Of a stretch of DNA of 64,000 nt, positions 1-10,466 are shown piece by piece (the stretch's first letter is position 1; each line of letters begins with the position of its first letter). The DNA is from Thozetella sp. PMI_491 (taxonomy: Eukaryota; Ascomycota; Sordariomycetes; Chaetosphaeriales; Chaetosphaeriaceae), in the NCBI GenBank assembly GCA_021432635.1, contig MU270075.1, positions 262,649 through 326,648 of the forward strand, read 5' to 3'. The position numbers and the translations under genes are program-made. The notes beneath the pieces were generated by a model. The model was not told where the DNA came from. It saw nothing but the letters and a program-made list of their open reading frames with translations, and did no database searches.

Positions 1-250
1 AGATTTGGCTTGGGTGGTCGACAACGTTGTAGATGGCAGTGTCACCGTCGGAGGCAGCGAGACCGAAGTCGTGGTTGAGGTTAGGGTAGTTAAACGGGTT
101 GCTAATGCCGTGCTCGTCGTAGTGGAAGTCGAGAGGCTGAAGGTGGTTGAAGTCGGTGAAGGTGAATCGTCACCCGAATCATCTCCCGAGTCATCCGCCG
201 AGTCGTCTGCACTCTCCCCGTCTCGTACAACGATGCGGAGGTCATCATGA
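1..250 (-). CDS. partial coding frame running off the left edge, function unknown
   Basis: Read on the minus strand, the last ~165 bases before the window edge form an open frame whose third codon positions are overwhelmingly C. This is typical of expressed fungal exons, and the product is rich in Asn, Asp, His and Phe. The preceding ~75 bases look coding in a different frame, with a run of Asp-Asp-Ser units. The two frames would need an unseen splice or a frameshift to join. The plus-strand frame over the same bases is a valine-rich shadow. No family was recognised and the gene continues outside the window. Confidence 0.35.
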
Positions 251-2315
251 ACAGCTCGGCCCCATCTTCTTCCCCGGTGCCTAGGTTAAAGTTAGTACTT
301 TACTTTTGCCGAAACACGTCGTGTTTACCGGCGAATCACTTTACCTCATGGTGCTAGGCACCCAGCCACATCAGCTAGCCACGCTGCGGAGGTATTGAGT
401 CCGATGGGCACTAGAAAATGAAATATAAAGTTCACGAATCAAAAAAAATTTCAGCTCAGCTGTTTGTAGAGTGGATGAAGAAGAAAAACATAAATCAGGC
501 CCGGCCTGCTCGAGCAACAAGTGAGGCTCCAGCAGCAGTAATCCGATATAAAAACATCTCTCCTCTAAGAAAATGATTTACACAATGATCATCCTCACCC
601 CACTTACTTGGGATAGCTTGGCAGAGCAGGTTTTCCCGGTGAAACCATCCTTGAAAGAAGCCATCACACCCAATTGTGGCTACCGACAAGGCAGACTATG
701 CCTTGCGACCCACCGGGGAGAGTTCCTAGTCTGGCAGATGTCGCGGGGTACTTGGAGGATTAGAGGTTGGTACGGGTGGCTCAAACGAAAACGAGGCAAG
801 ACGGGTGGGCTTTCCAGCAACTAGTGCCGAAGCTAGCCTCGGCTAAAACGCCAAGCTTTGACTCGTGCCTTGGATAGATGCTGTCGGAAGGCTCATCCTG
901 AGATCAGTCGGTTTTATGTCTACTTGGCGAAGTCTTTGATGATGCATCTGGATAGGGGTAGTTGTGGGAATGGGCGGTAGATCGAATCCGTGGGAACGCA
1001 CGTACACAGCAAGCGAAAATGGTGGAAGCACTCATCCTTCAGGGTTTAATTTACACACGTGGACAATCATGAGGACGGCAAAAATGCAGTAATTGAACAC
1101 CGAGGTGTTTCCTCCAGCCTTGATTCTGGTCTCACTCTAGCCCAAGGGTCCCACTGATTCGCCCGGGCGCAAGCTGTTGTGGGTCGACTACATGGCACCA
1201 TGTCGGGGATCAGCCCGGGGTGGATACCAGTTGTCTCTGTTCGGAAGGTGTGCACGTGTCCATTGCCATCGAGAAGGCTGTCTTGAAACAGCCTGTAGGG
1301 CCTTGGTCCCCTGAGTGCGCTCTTGTGGGCCGGCACCTGCATCGTCCTCCCTTGTTGCGGGCCAAGCAGTATCACCTCAGCGGCTAGAATGGATATCTGA
1401 CGGTTAAGCCCAAGGCTGACAATCTTGGCTCGCATAGTGATGTTGTTAAAAGTGGAAACAAAAAGTTGAGACGAGGAGAGATAAAGGCATCCTGATCCCT
1501 GCCGCGTCTCGCCCGTCCAAGAGACCCCAGTTGCATAGCAGAAGGCGTCTAGCCGATGCGGATCGCACTTGAGAAAGGCACAAACCCAGCGATAGAAGCA
1601 ATTGAGGTAGCCCTAGCCGGGACCTACCGATCAGCTGAACGCTCAGACCCTCGAATAGTTGATCTGACCCATGCCGACCTATCCGAAAAAAAGTGGAGAG
1701 ACCTTGGTCCAGGAGCGAAGTGATTTAGCAGGGCGAAATTACGGGGGGTCGCGACGCTTGTTTTGGTCTCTGTTGGAATCGGTCAGCTTGTACGCTGTTG
1801 GCCGCCCTCACCCACTCTATCCCGTTGAGGTTTTCAACTCTCATTTAGGGTAGCACTGTGATGAAGAGTTGGGTGCCGAAAGGTTAGCCGCCGATCAATT
1901 ACAATAGACAGAAGACCTGATCTCGCAACTTCTCGAAATTTTGGAAGAACAAGACCTTGCCTTTGGACATAAAAATGAATCCCGCGATGGTTGGTCCACG
2001 AGGGGGTTACAGAGTGCCGTCCTTCAATCAACCAAACTCCTGGTAGCAGCTATCTTGCCGGAAAGAATATTCGAGGTAGCCCGTGCGGAGAAGTCGTTTG
2101 TTTACGAAAGAAGACCACTGTTACCCCCCCTCCCCCCCTTCCCTCCCAATTGGCTTCTCCGCATTAAAGCCCGCTTACCAGCCTAGGTTGTTCTTACGTG
2201 TGGGGAAGCCAATGTCGACGCACTGTTCGTTTCATCCCCTCCTTCGTGAAATTAACCCGTACACCTCTCCCGAACAGTCGCGGTAGTTTCTGGTGACAAT
2301 CGGCATCAACCCACG
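251..2315. other. intergenic, no gene recognised
   Basis: Several short open frames occur on both strands, the longest being 122 codons on the minus strand at 1067-1435. None shows a recognisable motif, codon bias or splice context. A pyrimidine-rich stretch with C runs lies near 2120-2160, shortly upstream of the GH106-like gene, and may belong to its promoter. Confidence 0.5.
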
Positions 2316-5300
2316 ATGCAGCAACGCAGGATAAGCGCACCGGTTTCTAGCCAGCTCGCCGGCCCTGGCCCCGCCGCGAGCTCGGCCAAGGATGTCGCCA
2401 GCGCGGGCCTCGGCAAGGGCGATGACGTCGACAAGAGTCGTGCCAAGCTGAATCCGCTCACCTATCCCAAAAGTGACGAACCATTTAATGAGGAACTCTT
2501 CCGGAACCCAACCGCTGAGTACCGCGGCTGCCCGTTCTGGGCCTGGAACACTAAGCTCAACAAGGAGCAGCTGCGGCGCCAGATCGACGTGTTTGAGGCC
2601 ATGGGCTTGGGCGGCTTCCATATCCACTCGAGAGTTGGCCTCGACACCGAGTACCTTGGTGCCGAATTTTTAAACCTTGTCGAGTTCTGTGTCGACTACG
2701 CCGAGAGCAAGGGCATGTTGGCAGCCCTGTATGACGAGGACAAGTGGCCAAGTGGCACCGTTGGGGGCAGATTGACCGAGCAGTACCCAGAGCACTTGGC
2801 TAAGCATCTTCTACTCACCCCAAATTTCAAGGATGATACTCCACAACAGTGAGTATGCTCCGGGGGATCCTCTTGCAATCACACTTGCCTTTAGTAGGCA
2901 AAGAAGCTGATTATGACTAGCTACCTGGTGGCTCGGTATTCGATCAGATTGGACGACAGTGGTTGTCTAGCATCAGCCACAGTCCTAGATCGAGACCAAA
3001 ACCCGGCTGACGGAGGGGATTTATGGTATGCATACGTCGAAAATATCGGAATTTTCGGCTACCGTTATGTGGATACTATGAGCCGACCCGCGATTAAGCA
3101 GTTCATCAAGATGACACACGAGCGATACAAAGCGAAGGTTGGGAACAGATTCGGCAGCACCATCCCTTGCATCTTTACAGACGAGCCGCAATTCTTTTTA
3201 AAAAGAATGCTTCCAGACCCAGCATCGAAAAGCGATGTGCATTTGCCTTGGACGACCGATTTCCCACTGAGCTTCAAGCAAGAGTATGGCCCACAAGCAG
3301 ACATACTACGAGACCTACCACAAGTGGTTTGGAATTTGCCATCCGGAAAACCGAGTGCCGCTCGGTGGCAGTTTCACGATCATACCTGCGAGCGCTTTGT
3401 TTCTGCTTTCACGGACCAGATTGGCGCGTGGTGCGCCAAAAACAACCTCATGCTCGACGGCCATATGCAGATGGAAGATACGCTCTGGTCCCAGACGGCA
3501 GCTATTGGCGAGGCGATGCGATGCTACCGGGGCCAGCAAATCCCGGGAATGGACCTGCTGTTCGACGACAGGGAGTTTAACACTGCTAAGCAGGTCTCTA
3601 GCGTGGCCAGGCAGAAAGGTAGACGAGCTGCAATGAGCGAGCTCTACGGCGTCACGCATTGGACCTTCACGTTCGAGGGCCACAAGGGGTGCGGCGATTG
3701 GCAGGCGGCTCTGGGCATTACCTTCCGGGTGCAGCATCTTGCCTGGGTGAGCATGGCTGGTGAGGGCAAGCGGGATTACCCGGCATCTATTGGCTACCAG
3801 AGTCCGTGGTGTCTTGAGTACAGCTACATCGAGGATCACTTCGCACGCGTCGCCATGGCTCTGACACGGGGTCGCTCCGTCACCCGGGTCGCCGTCTTCC
3901 ACCCTCTCGAGTCCTATTGGCTCAGCTATGGACCCGAAAGTAGCAATGGTGAGGCACGTTGGAGAGACCAGGCCTTCCGTGAACTTACCGACTGGCTTCT
4001 GTTCGGTCTGGTGGACTTTGATTTCGTCTCTGAAGGCCTACTACCCAGCCAGTTTCGCGGCACACACGGCAAGAAGCTCCATGTCGGTGAATGCGCTTAC
4101 GATGTGGTCATTCTACCGAATCTGCGGACACTTCGTTCAACAAGTCGAGCCATACTTGGGCAGTTTGCGCAAGCAGGCGGCAAAATTTTCGTCGCCGGTC
4201 AGCATCCAGAATTCGTCGACGCCCAGATACCAGAACGCCCTCTGCGCATCGAACTTAGCCGAAGTCTGCAGTGGGACCGCAACGTCATCCTCGCAGCCCT
4301 CGACCATTATCGGGATATCAGGATCATATCGTCGGAGGGATCTCCGGCGCACGAGTCCAGCAACCTCCTATATCAAATGCGCGAAGATGGGGCTGAGCGC
4401 TTCGTCTTTATTTGCAATATCGATCGAAACTCTCTATTTTCCGGTCATGTCCAGCTCAAGGGGGCTTGGGATGTGCAAGTCCTAGATACCTTGGCTGGCA
4501 AGCAGCATACCCAGAGGGCTACACAAGTTGGGGGGTGGACGACCTTTCCTTATAAATTCGACGGCTGCGCGAGCCTCCTCCTCCGACTCAAACCTGCAGA
4601 TCTTATATCCCACGTCAACCTCCTTACCGTACAGAGCCCTAGCAGATGCAAAAATCCGACGGAGACCCAAGTTCAAATGGGAGATATCAACTTCTCTGAG
4701 CCAAACGTCTTAATGCTTGACATTGCAGACTATAATATTCAGGGTCAAGGCTGGCAGGGGCCTCAAGAGATCCTACAGATTGATAACGACGTACGAGCAC
4801 GGCTTAGCTTGCCACAGAAGAGTGGCGGCTACAAGCAGCCGTGGACTATACCTCAGTCGAAACGAAAGCCGGTGTCTGATGTCCATCTCAGGTTTCATTA
4901 CGAAATCATTGGCGATATCCCTTCCCATGCTTACCTTGCTATTGAGATTCCAGAAGATTCCGAGATAAAGAACAATGGTGTTCTCCTCAACCTCTCTGTC
5001 GGAGCTAACGAGTGGTGGGTCGACGAAGATATCACGAAAGTACCTATCCCTGCAAGAAGCATGAAAGTTGGAGTGAATACACTTACCATGCAAGTCCCTT
5101 TCGGCATCTTGACCAACCTCGAGCGACTCTACATCCTTGGCGACTTCTCCGTCAAACTAGATGGCACCAAGGCTGTCATGCAGAATATGGATATGTCCCG
5201 CGTTGGCTGGGGCGACATCACAACAATGGGACTCCCATTCTACGCCGGCAATGTATCATATGAATTCATCTTAGTGGTGGACAAACAGTCAAAGGCTGTC

Positions 5301-5851
5301 TTGTCCGTCCCCGAGTTCTCGAGCCCCGTCTTAGCGGTAGACCAGCTCGTACAGGGTGGGTGGAAACGCAGGGGACGGATAGCGTTCCAACCACGCCAAC
5401 TCAATCTTGGTATACTTGAGGCGGGTGTATACACCTACCGAATTACCGCATTCGGGAATAGGTACAACGCGTTCGGGCACCTGCACCTCCCTGACGGCTC
5501 TCGTGACTGCAACCCTGACATGTGGAGAAGTATGTACCATATTTGCTCCCTTGTTCGCCCCATTCATTTCCTCTTTACGGGCATGAATTAAGCAAGAAGA
5601 TATGCTAAATAATCGTTACAGCCAAGAGTCGGGCGTGGACCGACGAGTACAGAATCAAGCCGATCGGGGTATTGAAAGCTCCTACCGTGCTTCTTACGGA
5701 ACTCGACGACTTAAGACTCGAAACGGAACAGGTGGACGAGACTCCAGCGGAACCGGGTCAACAGGACGGCTGCAGCCCCATGTCGGCACAAAGCTCACCA
5801 GAAAGCCCGGGGTGGGTCATAATCGACTGTGACACCATAGATCATTTTTAG
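2316..5851 (+). CDS. GH106-like glycoside hydrolase (alpha-L-rhamnosidase type), no signal peptide
   Basis: Three exons, 2316-2848, 2921-5529 and 5622-5851, give an uninterrupted 1123-residue frame. The introns have GTGAGT and GTATGT donors. Near residue 70 the protein reads CPFWAWN, followed by a Gly-Gly-Phe-His-Ile-His-Ser-Arg segment. Established: that pattern (FWxWN, then GGFxIHxR) marks GH106-type enzymes, which remove terminal alpha-L-rhamnose from plant glycosides and pectic oligosaccharides. The long C-terminal part is beta-rich, as in the family. The first 45 residues are Ala/Ser-rich and polar with no signal peptide, so an intracellular enzyme is inferred. The second GH106-like gene at 7-10 kb is secreted and only distantly similar. 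The substrate cannot be read from sequence. Family call fairly sure, specificity unsure. Confidence 0.75.
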
Positions 5852-6043
5852 AATATTACTACTTGTATGAGATCCCGCAGCATTCTCCCCTATCACGGCA
5901 ATCGGTTAACCAAGTAAAAGGCGGCGATCTTGTGTGGATAAGATATTGCGTTCTTAAAATTGGAGAAATCATCAGAATTCTGAAATAATCCACACAGCAC
6001 GAACAGATAGCAAGTGCCTGTGATGTAGTATGGCCATGATAAG

Positions 6044-6450
6044 TTAGCTTTCCAGCACCGTTAATGGAACCCCTGGCTGTGTACACACGGCGTCAGTGGG
6101 GAATGGTATTTGTATCCCGTTCCATTGTAGCAACCTCAATGTAGGCTGGCTGGCATTGACAACCTCCCACTGGCCTACCTCACTAACTCGTGAGAGTGTC
6201 TCTAGATGGCCACGAGCGATGAGGTATGCCGGGTCTGGGTTGGGATTGCCAGTGCGTGCAAATGTGCTCCAGTAATCGACGACGAGCTGTTGAAACGACC
6301 TGTCTAGCCCATCACGGTCGGGACGCCCGCGGCGAGCTACTGTTGCAAAAACCTCCATCTGTTCACTGCCATGGCCCTTGTAGTACTCTTGGTCCGGGTC
6401 ACCGTTCAGACGCTCCGGAGTTGCCCTATCTGCCCGTATCCCACCCGGTC
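6044..6450 (-). pseudogene. type-B carboxylesterase, C-terminal fragment only
   Basis: The minus-strand frame ending at 6044 carries the closing part of a fungal COesterase: a DYWSTFARTGNPNPD segment, then a Trp/Leu-rich stretch ending in LRLLQWNG and a normal stop. That segment is typical of the last ~100 residues of type-B carboxylesterases. Homologous-looking coding continues upstream to about 6450, then stops abruptly at the edge of the GH1 fragment on the other strand. The catalytic Ser, Glu and His regions are absent, so this is a truncated relic. It could be the missing tail of the carboxylesterase head at 22.0-22.4 kb on the same strand, but the middle of the gene is not found. Confidence 0.65.
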
Positions 6451-6458
6451 AAGAACTG

Positions 6459-6821
6459 CGAGATACGTCTCATATTTTGTGGGATCTAAGGCGGGCCGAC
6501 TACTTCCAGGGCTACTTAGATAACATCTTGGCAGCCCGCATCGAAGATGGGGTCAATGTCACAGGAGTATTTGCTTGGTCTATCTTATGAGCTACATTTC
6601 AAGGGAAGCTAAACCATCTTCTACGACCGCGGCGCTAACTAGTGAAAAGCGACAACGTCGAATGGGGAGCTGGCAAGAGGGCAAAATACGGCTTGCAGTA
6701 CGTCAATTACTCCGACCCCAGGTTAGCACGCACGCCAAAGGCTAGCGCCTTTCAGTTTCTCGATTGGTTCAAGTATGCCCTTACCGGACCTGATGCCACA
6801 ATTTCGACTGACATGACATAA
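6459..6821 (+). pseudogene. GH1 beta-glucosidase, C-terminal fragment
   Basis: From about 6483 the plus strand reads DLRRADYFQGYLDN, then EDGVNVTGVFAWSI. After a damaged intron, 6651-6821 reads DNVEWGAG...YGLQYVNY and continues to a stop at 6819-6821. Established: GVFAWSxxDNxEW followed by a YGLxYVxY segment is the aglycone/+1 region of GH1 beta-glucosidases. The intron keeps a CTAAC branch site and an acceptor-like end, but its donor reads ATGAGC instead of GTGAGC and the joined frame meets a TGA. The catalytic acid and nucleophile regions (NEP and TENG) are missing upstream, where the sequence changes into the opposite-strand esterase fragment. Confidence 0.7.
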
Positions 6822-7222
6822 GCTGCATGGAGCGGCTGAGGTATATAACCGTGTATCACATGTCTGACACGTAAACCCAGGAGCTTGAAAGGGTTTCAAT
6901 TCTACTTATTAGTTATATGAAAAAAAAATATCTTAGTTTTCGAGTTCAATGTATGGTGAATTGAGTTGACCAAACTTGAGTGGGTTTGAGTTCCACCTGG
7001 AACTCAACTATATTCAACCATTCTCAACCCTGATTTGAGAAAGATATTACGATTTGAATGCACCCGCGTTTGTGCCTCCACAGATGAATGCCACCAAAAT
7101 TATGAGCAGCTTTCTCGGCGTATGGACAATATGTTTTCTGCACTAGTGCATTATTTGGAACAAAGCAAGGGCTATTTAAAAGGCCGAGACCGAGCTTGCG
7201 CGTTCCTGAAAACTTGGTCCGT
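6822..7222. other. intergenic, no gene recognised
   Basis: AT-rich spacer between the GH1 relic and the 3' end of the secreted GH106-like gene. It contains short direct repeats of TTGAGTT-like words around 6930-7030. Nothing else is supported. Confidence 0.5.
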
Positions 7223-10200
7223 TTACTGGATTGCAAACTGCTGTAACGTCTTAACTACTACGGGGCCTATCAGTCCGAACCCAGCCCACGCAGTTTCCGA
7301 GTAAAGTGCTGGGTTGTTAGGCGCGATACCAGCTGATGTTAGCTCTTCGAGATTCGCCTTGACAGCGTTAAAAAGGCTGCTCGAGACTTCAATCTTGATG
7401 TAGTTCAAGCCCGGAATAACCAGATCTGTAATGTCGGCAATAGCCTCTGCGGGGTCTACCGCTGGCACTACCTGACCATTAACCCACGCTCGAAGTGTGC
7501 TGAGAACTGGGCCGAAACTTATGCTCGTTACAACTGATCCATTCCACGCAGGTAGGTTAAAGACAGACTCGTAGGTCCCAATTCCGCTGATCTGCTCCGC
7601 ACCAGGGATGTTGATCCACGTAAGAAGCGTTTCCAGCATGCCTACTTTGACGATCTTCCGCGTGCCCGCGACGTCGAGGAGATCAGAGGCTGGCTGGTAG
7701 GACTCGATGGTGAGATTCCATGCATGGATAGTCAAGGTGGAGGGAGTTGATTGACACAAGCTGGGTACCGCAACGGCCTTCCGAGCACCATCCGGCATTA
7801 CCACATATGCTTGCTTGCCATCTGAAACTGTAGCTCTGATCTCACCATCCACAAGCTGCAATCCTGCAATATTGGAGGACAATGCTGACACATGGGGGAT
7901 TTCTCCCTTCCCGGGAGTGAAGGCTAAGAGCATTGTCTGGTTTGCCGATAGCACAAGCGAAATCTCCAACCCAGCACTGCTTCGGTTGTATACTAGCAAT
8001 GGGGATTGACTTCCAGTCCAGGCGTCTAAGACGTACGGATAATAAGCCGATGGAACATCGAAGATGATGTTGAAAGATGCCTTGGGTCCGCGGTTCAGTA
8101 GGAAGACTATCTCGAGATCAAGGGCCTCGTCGGACCTCCAGAAGGTGTAAAGCTGACTTGGTGCATTATTCGACCTGATATATGTTCTTGGCATGACTCC
8201 GGCATCTGAGAGAGTTGAATGGGAGAACTCCGCCGCTGTCAATACCTTGACGTTGGAGTATTGTGTCGTGACGTTGGCCATATTCCCTGAGACGATGGAC
8301 TGCCCAGAAGTACCGACTGTTGTGTTGGGAATATTTCCTACAATGAAGATGGGTAGGCCAGTGCTTGCAAACTCCAGTAGTCGAGCCGATGCGGCTGGAG
8401 TGATGTACGCTTGGTTGTACAATACTAAGGCTTTGTAAGACGGCCCACCGACCGCCAGTAAACCGTCGCTGACATTCGCGTGTGTCGAAAGGAGGTTTTC
8501 CGGCCCGAGATATTCATATGTATACCCTTAAATTAAAGTTAGACGTAACCCGCGAGAAGCTTTGGTGGACTCCCATACCGGCTGCACCAAGATCATGCCC
8601 ATCATAGATATCCGTGGCTTTCCAGGGGTCGCTCCAATAATAAAATGCTAGGTCGATTCTTGGAACGCCCACTTGAAGGGCCCAGTTGTTTCTGGAGGTA
8701 TACAAGAAACTGTCGTTGAGATGCGACCACGCGGGTTGACGAGGTCCCCACATCTCCGTGTAAGTGTACGCAAAGGTAGTGAACCCTGGCCACGTTGTTC
8801 CGTAGTAATTGCCCTCGTAAGGGAAGCCGTGTACGACCATCTTATTGATCCCTGTCGCCCAGCCGTTTTTGAACAGCAATAGCAATTGAGGAACTGTCAG
8901 AGAGTAGGCCCCTACCTGCACCGCTCCAACTTCGGTCGAAATAAACGGAAGACCAGCTAAGTGCGCTGCACCTGTGAATTGGCGGTATAAGTCCACATCA
9001 TCATTAAACCCGAGTGACTCGAGCTCTGGAACATCGACTTTGGGCACATCGGCAGACTTCACTAAGTTAGCACCCACATTTCACATGAGTTGCAGTCGGT
9101 CAATTCTCACCATGTCAAGAGGCAAATTATATGCAGGCTGGCAAGAATGGCCCAGGTTGTAAGAGCTTGCCCAATTATGGTAATGCTCAAGATATTCTTG
9201 ATACCCTTGATTGAGGACTTTGCGATAGTCTTGTGCGTACTTGCCTCCATCTGTTGGATAGACCGGCCCAAAGGTGTAGGTATCGTTATATGGCGGGAGA
9301 TATCCGTTCCATGCATTGCTCGAGTGAAACAGAACCGGAAGGTACGGGATGATGCTATAGCCGTGTACTGTTTCAAATTTCTCTGTGAACCCAGGAGTCC
9401 ACCAGAGCGCTGCCTGCATTTCCATACTGTCTTCCCAAGCTTCCAACTGTCAGCGACTATAGTCTGCAAATCAAGGGACGAGGCGGGCTCACAATACGTT
9501 CCGTATTTCTCCACCGCAGTTTTGGTAAGCGGATCATTGAAAATATTCTGGTCCCAGAAAGCTGTCGTTCTTTGTGCGCCGTCAGCGCTAAAGTGATCGA
9601 CCATCCATGAACCATTGCTAATTGCCGTCGTAGCTCCAGGCCCACCGATACAACTTCGCTGGTTCGTGTACCGCTCATAGAAAGCAAACAGTATCCAAGT
9701 ACTATTCCCCTCGGGGGCAGTCCAGGTAATGCTTCCGTTCTTCACCTGACCGCTCAAGTCCCTGAGGCTGGTCTCATTCAAGACACTTTGGTAGAAATAC
9801 TCGCCCAGGTTGATGCGATAATCTAATTGTGCGGCAACAACAGCGTATAGCTCATTGCTTCCCCAATGTTCAAGAGGGTTCATAAAGCCGGTGAGAAAAT
9901 TGAAATCCGAAAGAGGTGCCGGCAACTTCCCGCTAAAGTTATCACCTCCATGGATCTTTGCAGTACCATACACTAGCTCCTTGGCAAGCCCGGGTGTTTG
10001 AGGTTCAGATGGAACACCTTGCCCTTGGTTTGCTCCTAGGGCGAAGTCGAAGTCGAGGCCGAGTTCACCTGCAGCATTCAGAGCCGTCTGGAAGAGCGAC
10101 TTGAATGCTGAGGTGCCGAAGCCATAGATCGACCAGTTGGACGGCAAGTCAGAAGGATCTCCTAAGCCGTAGTTGTAATAACCAAGGAATTCTACCCCCC

Positions 10201-10466
10201 CTCCGCCAATGGCATGGATGGAATGGATGTCCTTGGTTACTTGTGACGCTTGTACACTTGCGTCTGGTAGCCTAAGCATGTCAATACATACATGTTTCGA
10301 TTGTGACAGACAGACTTGAGACGTACCAGTATCGGAATTTTGGCCGAGCCGCGATAGGGGGATTCATGAAGCCATCCAGGGGCCATTCGGTTAAGGAGCA
10401 ATGGCCCAATGCCGAGAGCAGGACCTGAAATGGGATATAAAGAAGGCAGAGAGAAATTGCCTGCAT
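7223..10466 (-). CDS. secreted GH106-like glycoside hydrolase
   Basis: Five exons, 10466-10327, 10271-9493, 9439-9111, 9056-8579 and 8526-7223, join in phase to 1009 residues. The start was chosen at 10466 because it opens a hydrophobic signal peptide (MQAISLCLLYIPFQVLLSAL). The mature protein begins with FMNPPIAARPKFRYWLPDAS, then an AIGGGGVEFLGYYNYG segment. Later come WEDSMEMQAALWWTPGF, HSCQPAYNLPLDM and a C-terminal jelly-roll-like part. This layout matches large fungal proteins classed with GH106 and related rhamnosidase-type hydrolases. All four introns are 50-56 nt. Two acceptors (9440 and 9057) were chosen for phase and homology rather than strength. Inference: an extracellular enzyme acting on plant rhamnosides or pectin side chains. 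The neighbouring GH1 and esterase relics suggest a former glycoside-degrading set. Confidence 0.75.

Noticed and set aside
5-250. 81-codon plus-strand frame with Val-rich and Ser-Pro-Glu repeats
   Set aside because: It is the reverse complement of a minus-strand stretch with far better coding bias; the repeats are a shadow effect.
1067-1435. 122-codon minus-strand open frame
   Set aside because: No start context, motif, splice structure or codon bias; similar lengths arise by chance.
8527-8578. Apparent frameshift at the end of a secreted GH106-like exon
   Set aside because: It is resolved by a normal 52-nt intron with GTATGG donor, TCTAAC branch site and TTTAAG acceptor, giving a continuous 1009-residue frame.
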